This document shows, piece by piece, positions 6,981 through 11,117 of a stretch of 11,117 bases of DNA. Below the pieces are notes generated by a model. The model was not told the origin of the DNA and ran no database searches. It saw only the letters and a list, made by a program, of their open reading frames with translations. The translations under genes and the position numbers were made by a program. The first letter of the stretch is position 1, and the number at the start of each line of letters is the position of its first letter. The stretch comes from a gamma proteobacterium symbiont of Lucinoma myriamae. GTDB taxonomy: Bacteria > Pseudomonadota > Gammaproteobacteria > GRL18. The stretch is from NCBI GenBank assembly GCA_025655635.1, contig JAHXIM010000103.1, positions 1 to 11,117 of the forward strand, given 5' to 3'.

Positions 6981-7271
6981 ATGAAACGCTTGTTTAGCAT
7001 TCTCATTTTATTATTATTTATGGCTTTCGGAGTAGCGATTGCTATTGTAAATGCTGATGAGGTCGTTTTTAATTATTATTATGGCAGTATCTCACAGCCA
7101 CTCTCTATACTCCTGGTTGGAGCTATAATGCTAGGTGCTCTATTAGCCACACTTATTAATAGTCTGGTAATTTTAAGTCTACGTCATCAAGTACGTCGTG
7201 CTCAGAGACAACTTAAGAAATTAGATGAAAACCCAGTGGCCATCATTGAATCATCAGAACAAAAAACTTAA
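6981..7271 (+). CDS. lapA: LapA family inner-membrane protein (lipopolysaccharide assembly protein A)
   Basis: This 96-aa protein has two hydrophobic segments (about residues 4-23 and 42-66) joined by a short loop with NADEVVFNYYYG, followed by a basic, helical cytoplasmic tail (RHQVRRAQRQLKKL). That is the LapA/YciS (DUF1049) pattern. In E. coli, LapA acts with LapB at the inner membrane in lipopolysaccharide assembly. Position immediately before lapB and after ihfB matches the conserved gene order. Its sequence is short and variable, so the assignment rests on topology, the NADEVVFNYYYG-type loop and context together. Confidence 0.88.
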   Translation: MKRLFSILILLLFMAFGVAIAIVNADEVVFNYYYGSISQPLSILLVGAIMLGALLATLINSLVILSLRHQVRRAQRQLKKLDENPVAIIESSEQKT

Positions 7272-7328
7272 AATAATTATTTCAAATATAATTATGTCTC
7301 ATCATAAAAATAGGCAAACTTACATTAT

Positions 7329-8513
7329 ATGATGGATAATTCACCATTATTTATAGTCTTACCTTTTTTCATTCTTGCATTTATGCTGGGCATTTTTTTT
7401 GGAAGAAAAAAAAATGAAAAAAATCCTTCATCTCCGTCCTCCTATATATTAAGTTCCGATTATTTTAAGGGACTCAATTACCTCCTTAATGAACAAACCG
7501 ATAAAGCAATTAATGTATTTGTTGGTATGTTAGAGGTGGGTGAAGAAACCGTTGATACGCATATCTCACTAGGCAATCTGTATCGCCAGCGTGGTGAAGT
7601 AGAACAGGCTATTAAGATTCACCAGAATGTAATTGCAAAACCTTCCCTTAGTCTGGCCAAACGTAATGATGCGCTTTATGAACTTGCCAGAGATTTCATG
7701 AATGCCGGCTTATTAGACAGGGCAGAAAACCTGTTTCAGGAGCTCATTCAAAAGCAGTCTCATGTTACATCAGCATTAGAATACTTACTTTCTATTTTTC
7801 AGCAAGAGCATGATTGGGATAACGCTATTCTTGCGGCAAAGAAACTTGAATCTGCGTCTAATAAGTCATACTCACTGCAAGTTTCACATTTTTACTGTGA
7901 GCTGGCATTAATGAGTAAAAAAAATGGCAATTTAAAAGAAGCACTTAAGTTAGTAAAAAGAGCCTTAGGAACCGATAAACAATCAGTCCGTGCAAGCATT
8001 ATAGAGGGTGAAATCCAACGTGATTTAAACAATTTTAAGGCGGCTACACGTGCCTATAGACGTGTTGAACAACAAGATTCTTTAATGATTTCTGAGATTC
8101 TTGAACCCTTATTACTTTGTTATAAAGAGTTAAAAAATTACAAAGAAATTAAATCTTACCTTGATCATGTGTTGGATAAGTATGAAGGAGTGACATCAGT
8201 TTTACTTTATGCTCAACAATTACAACACTCTATTGATGATAAAGCAGCTGCACTTTTTATCGTTGAGTCACTCCGTAAAAAACCCTCTATACGTGGACTG
8301 AGTTCTTTAATTAAAATGAGCTTAGACTTTACCAAAGGCACTGCACATGACAATCTTGTAATATTGCAGGAAATCACCAATAAACTACTGGAAGATAAAC
8401 CGATATATCACTGTACTCAATGTGGATTTAACAGTAAGTCAATGTATTGGCATTGTCCAGGCTGTAAATCATGGAGCTCTATCAAGCCCATTCAAGGAAT
8501 CGAGGGCGAGTAA
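7329..8513 (+). CDS. lapB: LapB (YciM), lipopolysaccharide assembly regulator with TPR repeats and a rubredoxin-type zinc knuckle
   Basis: In E. coli, LapB (389 aa) is anchored in the inner membrane and works with the FtsH protease to set the level of LpxC, the committed enzyme of lipid A synthesis. This 394-aa protein has one N-terminal membrane anchor (about residues 7-25, then FFGRKK). Helical TPR-like repeats follow from about residue 45 to 330, for example SSDYFKGLNYLLNEQTDKAI and VDTHISLGNLYRQRGEVEQAI. The C-terminal metal site is formed by YHCTQCGF and WHCPGCKSW (Cys362, Cys365, Cys376, Cys379). Two ATGs are possible, at 7329 and 7332; the ribosome site is weak (AGG about 15 bases upstream). 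Only 57 bp separates it from lapA, suggesting one transcript. Confidence 0.95.
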   Translation: MMDNSPLFIVLPFFILAFMLGIFFGRKKNEKNPSSPSSYILSSDYFKGLNYLLNEQTDKAINVFVGMLEVGEETVDTHISLGNLYRQRGEVEQAIKIHQNVIAKPSLSLAKRNDALYELARDFMNAGLLDRAENLFQELIQKQSHVTSALEYLLSIFQQEHDWDNAILAAKKLESASNKSYSLQVSHFYCELALMSKKNGNLKEALKLVKRALGTDKQSVRASIIEGEIQRDLNNFKAATRAYRRVEQQDSLMISEILEPLLLCYKELKNYKEIKSYLDHVLDKYEGVTSVLLYAQQLQHSIDDKAAALFIVESLRKKPSIRGLSSLIKMSLDFTKGTAHDNLVILQEITNKLLEDKPIYHCTQCGFNSKSMYWHCPGCKSWSSIKPIQGIEGE

Positions 8514-8558
8514 AAAAGGATGAATATAATTTACAATAAAAGGCTTTTGTAAACAGTT

Positions 8559-8571
8559 AATCAATTTCTTA
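8559..8571 (+). promoter_or_regulatory. consensus IHF-like site upstream of pyrF
   Basis: AATCAATTTCTTA fits the IHF consensus WATCAANNNNTTR at every fixed position. It ends seven bases before the pyrF ribosome site. A hand estimate suggests about one such match by chance in a window of this size and composition, so function is uncertain. Confidence 0.25.
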
Positions 8572-8586
8572 ATTTGCAGGATAAAA

Positions 8587-9309
8587 ATGTCATTAGTTAA
8601 TGAGTCAAAAATAAATGGAGCGAAAATAATAGTTGCTTTAGATTTCAAAGATGAAGCTTCAACCATGGCTTTGGTAGAAAAACTAGAACCATCACTTTGC
8701 AGGCTCAAAGTTGGTAAAGAATTATTTGTCAGGTGCGGACCTGAATTAGTCAAAAAACTAATTAATAAAGGCTTTGATGTCTTTCTTGATTTAAAATTTC
8801 ATGATATTCCAAACACAGTAGCTGCTGCCTGTCAGGCTGCAGCTGATATGGGGATATGGATGGTTAATGTCCATGCATCAGGCGGCCGTAAAATGATGCA
8901 GTTTGCACGAGAAGCAATTGACAAATGTGAACACAAACCTTTATTAATTGGTGTGACAATATTAACCAGTTTGTCCCGTCAGGATATCGCTGAAGTAGGT
9001 TTAGATATTGAACCCGCTGAGCAGGTTTTACGCCTGGCCAGATTGGCCAGGGATTCTGGTTTAGATGGAGTTGTCTGTTCTCCTCAGGAAGTACGTACGC
9101 TTAAACAGGAATTAGGACAAGACTTTTGTCTGGTGACTCCAGGAGTAAGACCTGCAGGTGCTGCAATTGGTGATCAACAACGAGTGATGACCCCATCTGA
9201 AGCTTTGCTTCAAGGTTCAGATTATTTGGTGATTGGTCGCCCCATCACAGCAAGCCCTGATCCTGTCATGGCCTTAGATAATATTATTGCAGAGTGTTCT
9301 TTGACTTAA
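8587..9309 (+). CDS. pyrF: orotidine 5'-phosphate decarboxylase
   Basis: The enzyme converts OMP to UMP, the last step of de novo UMP synthesis, in the cytosol. The 240-aa protein is the usual bacterial size. Visible active-site elements are ALDF with Asp19, LKVGKELF around Lys41/Lys44, the signature FLDLKFHDIPNT (66-77) with Asp68, Lys70 and Asp73, the phosphate-binding TPGVRPAG (184-191), and VIGRPIT (215-221) with Arg218. The ribosome site AGGA (8578-8581) sits five bases before the ATG and supports this start. It closes the conserved block; lapB-pyrF adjacency is common in gammaproteobacteria. The 73-bp gap to lapB shows no terminator, so readthrough from lapB is likely. Confidence 0.97.
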   Translation: MSLVNESKINGAKIIVALDFKDEASTMALVEKLEPSLCRLKVGKELFVRCGPELVKKLINKGFDVFLDLKFHDIPNTVAAACQAAADMGIWMVNVHASGGRKMMQFAREAIDKCEHKPLLIGVTILTSLSRQDIAEVGLDIEPAEQVLRLARLARDSGLDGVVCSPQEVRTLKQELGQDFCLVTPGVRPAGAAIGDQQRVMTPSEALLQGSDYLVIGRPITASPDPVMALDNIIAECSLT

Positions 9310-9445
9310 GCAGCGACTCAGCGCACTGGCTTTGAAGACAGATACGCTGAATAGTGACTAACAAATAGATTCAGGATGACCGAACAACAAAGTACCCGCA
9401 CTATGTCAGCGCAACACTTAGGTGCTCATTATTGGCTGAAATGCT
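9310..9445. other. convergent gap between pyrF and katA
   Basis: This stretch separates two converging genes but shows no clear intrinsic terminator on either strand. It contains short repeats of CAGCG (9311-9315, 9319-9323 and 9407-9411) and an inverted CGCTG (9345-9349). TCAGCG (9318-9323) can pair with CGCTGA (9345-9350), but no T run follows. A 25-codon open frame (9376-9453, MTEQQSTRTMSAQHLGAHYW...) overlaps the katA end; I do not recognise it and do not call it a gene. Confidence 0.5.
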
Positions 9446-10891
9446 CTATATAGTAATGCCTAAAGCATCGGCTACGCCTTTTCCATACTGCTGATCGGCT
9501 TTAAGACAGTTACTAATATGACGTTTCTGCACATCTATATCGGCACCACCTACAGAACGCGCCGTATTTTCAAAGAGTACCTGTTGTTGTTCCTTACTCA
9601 TTAATCTGAATAAGTCGCCAGCCTGAGTATAGTAATCATCGTCAACTTCACGGTGATCCCAATGGTCAGCTGCACCAAATAATTCCAGCGCTGGTTCTTT
9701 GCTTTCTGGCTGTTCCTGCCATTCTCCCAGACCATTAGGTTCATAGCCTTTGGTACTGCCAAAATTGCCATCTACGCGCATGGCGCCATCGCGGTGAAAG
9801 CTATGGTATGGACAACGAGGCGCATTCACAGGGATCTGGGCATGATTAACGCCCAGACGGTAACGTTGTGCATCGCCGTATGAGAATAAGCGGCCCTGCA
9901 GCATTTTATCGGGTGAAAAACTAATACCCAGTACAACACTTGCTGGATTAAATGCAGCCTGTTCAACTTCAGCATGATAATTATCCGGGTTGCGGTTAAG
10001 TTCTAACACGCCAACATCAATAAGCGGGTAGTCTTTGTGCGACCAGATTTTAGTCAGGTCAAAAGGATGAAAACGGTAATCCTGTGCATCACTTTCGGGC
10101 ATGATCTGTACTTTAAAATCCCAGCGTGGGTAATCACCATTTTCAATACTATCATATAAATCTTTTTGATGACTTTCACGATTCTTACCAATTAAAATAT
10201 CTGCATCTTCATCGGTTAGATTTTCAATTCCCTGTTGTGTTTTGAAATGGAATTTTACCCAGAATCTCTCATTATCATCATTAATGAAGCTAAAAGTATG
10301 GCTGCCAAAACCGTGCATATGTCGATAAGTACGCGGGTTGCCTCGATCACTCATCAATATGGTTATCTGGTGTAGAGCCTCTGGTAATAAGGTCCAAAAA
10401 TCCCAATTGTTTTGTGCACTACGCATATTGGTACGAGGATCGCGCTTAACTGCATGATTCAGATCAGGGAACTTAAGCGGATCTTTCAGGAAAAATACCG
10501 GTGTATTGTTACCGACCATATCCCAGTTACCTTCCTCGGTATAAAACTTAACCGCAAAACCACGAATGTCGCGTTCTGCATCAGCTGCACCACGTTCGCC
10601 GGCAACAGTAGAAAAACGTGCGAAGACGTCTGTTTTTTTACCTACTTCAGAAAAAAGGTTTGCCTTGGTGTATTTGCTGATATCATTAGTTACTGTGAAT
10701 GTTCCATAAGCACCCGATCCCTTGGCGTGCATTCTACGTTCAGGGATAACTTCACGATCAAAGTGTGCGAGTTTTTCCAAAAACCAGATGTCCTGAAGCA
10801 GCATTGGACCACGCTTTCCGGCTGTCAGGACATTTTGGTTATCTGCGACGGGGCATCCGTTTGCCATTGTTAATTTCGATTTATTGTTCAT
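9446..10891 (-). CDS. katA: monofunctional haem catalase, small-subunit (clade 3-like)
   Basis: The enzyme breaks hydrogen peroxide down to water and oxygen; it is a haem b homotetramer. At 481 aa it matches the small-subunit catalases and lacks the extra C-terminal domain of large ones. The distal active-site motif RRMHAKGSGAYGTF (52-65) contains the catalytic His55. The essential Asn is Asn128 in MVGNNTPVFF (125-134). The proximal haem-ligand motif GRLFSYGDAQRYRLG (333-347) contains Tyr338. RHMHGFGSHTFSFIN (190-204) is also a family hallmark. No signal peptide is visible, so a cytosolic place is likely. GGAG (complement of 10898-10901) lies six bases before the ATG and supports this start over the internal Met9. 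The gene has its own promoter with a likely OxyR operator. The IS end beyond the promoter suggests it lies at the edge of a rearranged segment. Confidence 0.97.
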   Translation of the reverse strand: MNNKSKLTMANGCPVADNQNVLTAGKRGPMLLQDIWFLEKLAHFDREVIPERRMHAKGSGAYGTFTVTNDISKYTKANLFSEVGKKTDVFARFSTVAGERGAADAERDIRGFAVKFYTEEGNWDMVGNNTPVFFLKDPLKFPDLNHAVKRDPRTNMRSAQNNWDFWTLLPEALHQITILMSDRGNPRTYRHMHGFGSHTFSFINDDNERFWVKFHFKTQQGIENLTDEDADILIGKNRESHQKDLYDSIENGDYPRWDFKVQIMPESDAQDYRFHPFDLTKIWSHKDYPLIDVGVLELNRNPDNYHAEVEQAAFNPASVVLGISFSPDKMLQGRLFSYGDAQRYRLGVNHAQIPVNAPRCPYHSFHRDGAMRVDGNFGSTKGYEPNGLGEWQEQPESKEPALELFGAADHWDHREVDDDYYTQAGDLFRLMSKEQQQVLFENTARSVGGADIDVQKRHISNCLKADQQYGKGVADALGITI

Positions 10892-10947
10892 TTCAATCTC
10901 CAGTTACATGTATGTATATACAACACACTTGTTGATATATGCGTTTT

Positions 10948-10976
10948 ATAATAGACGTAATTAAAATACTTTTGAA
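10948..10976 (-). promoter_or_regulatory. katA promoter (-35/-10)
   Basis: On the - strand, TTCAAA (10976-10971) and TATTAT (10953-10948) are separated by exactly 17 bp. Transcription would start near 10940, giving a leader of about 50 nt before the katA ATG. The -35 is a poor match to TTGACA, as is typical of promoters that depend on an activator; the candidate OxyR operator abuts it directly. Confidence 0.6.
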
Positions 10977-11013
10977 ATTGTTTGGAGCAATGATACTTAT
11001 AGTTCTTTTCTAT
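10977..11013 (-). promoter_or_regulatory. candidate OxyR operator of katA
   Basis: On the - strand the 37-bp site reads ATAG-N7-CTAT, then a 7-bp spacer, then ATTG-N7-CAAT. The known OxyR consensus is ATAG-N7-CTAT repeated with a 7-bp spacer. The distal half is a full match to the eight fixed outer bases and the proximal half matches six of eight; inner t and a positions also fit in the proximal half. The proximal end touches the -35 box, the usual position for OxyR activation. oxyR itself is not in the window. Confidence 0.65.
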
Positions 11014-11036
11014 TAATCGCTAATATTAGTTAATTA

Positions 11037-11117
11037 GTCGACCCTGAAAAAAGACAATCTCAATGACACAATAGATTATCGTACAATATTGATTCTATTT
11101 TTATTGTTCATGATCAT
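11037..11117. mobile_element. end of a second, related IS5-type element (runs off the window)
   Basis: Starting GTCGACCCTGAAAAAAG, this stretch is the reverse-complement counterpart of 163-243: 66 of 81 positions match without a gap, and the outermost 17 bp are identical. It shares the inner block ATAGATTATCGTACAA. Either it is the 3' end of a diverged inverted copy, or the element has long imperfect inverted ends and this is the 5' end of a copy in the same orientation; an ATG at 11110-11112 leaves the second option open. No transposase sequence is visible inside the window. Confidence 0.8.

Noticed and set aside
10412..10873. 153-codon + strand open frame opposite katA
   Set aside because: It is the antisense shadow of a gene with full catalase motifs; the translation shows no known family.
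1..11117. CRISPR array, tRNA, rRNA, toxin-antitoxin or phage defence genes
   Set aside because: No spaced direct repeats, no tRNA-like cloverleaf segments, no rRNA sequence and no such protein motifs were seen on either strand.

Overview
The window looks like the chromosome of a low-GC, Gram-negative gammaproteobacterium. The central gene order aroA-cmk-rpsA-ihfB-lapA-lapB-pyrF is a well-known gammaproteobacterial block. It includes the IHF beta subunit and the LapA/LapB pair of the lipopolysaccharide control system, so an outer membrane is expected. Genus cannot be named from the sequence alone.

Layout. Positions 1-243 hold the 3' end of an IS5-type insertion sequence: the transposase C-terminus, then a non-coding tail ending in the terminal repeat. 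Immediately after it lies a complete LTA-synthase-like membrane sulfatase-fold transferase (250-1968). A 419-bp AT-rich gap with no gene follows. The housekeeping block then runs on the + strand from 2388 to 9309: aroA (shikimate pathway), cmk (CMP kinase, abutting aroA), rpsA (ribosomal protein S1), ihfB, lapA, lapB and pyrF (pyrimidine synthesis). After a 136-bp convergent gap a clade-3-type haem catalase (katA) runs on the - strand (10891-9446). Its promoter region carries a well-formed candidate OxyR operator placed directly against a -35 element. Just beyond it, from 11037 to the window end, is a second IS end, related to the left one but in opposite orientation.

How it fits together. 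The centre is a conserved set of biosynthesis, translation, nucleoid and envelope-control genes. cmk and pyrF serve pyrimidine nucleotides, aroA aromatic amino acids, rpsA translation, ihfB DNA architecture, and lapA/lapB the LpxC/FtsH control of lipopolysaccharide. The accessory parts are at the two edges, where the sulfatase-like gene and the catalase each sit directly beside an IS end. Aminotransferase or prephenate dehydrogenase genes often precede aroA in this block in relatives and are absent here, so the left side looks rearranged.

I found no convincing sign of an undescribed multi-gene system. The points most worth a second look are the inverted pair of IS ends (66 of 81 positions identical without gaps, by hand count), the IS end lying 6 bp from a start codon, the OxyR-type operator of katA, and two perfect palindromes flanking rpsA.
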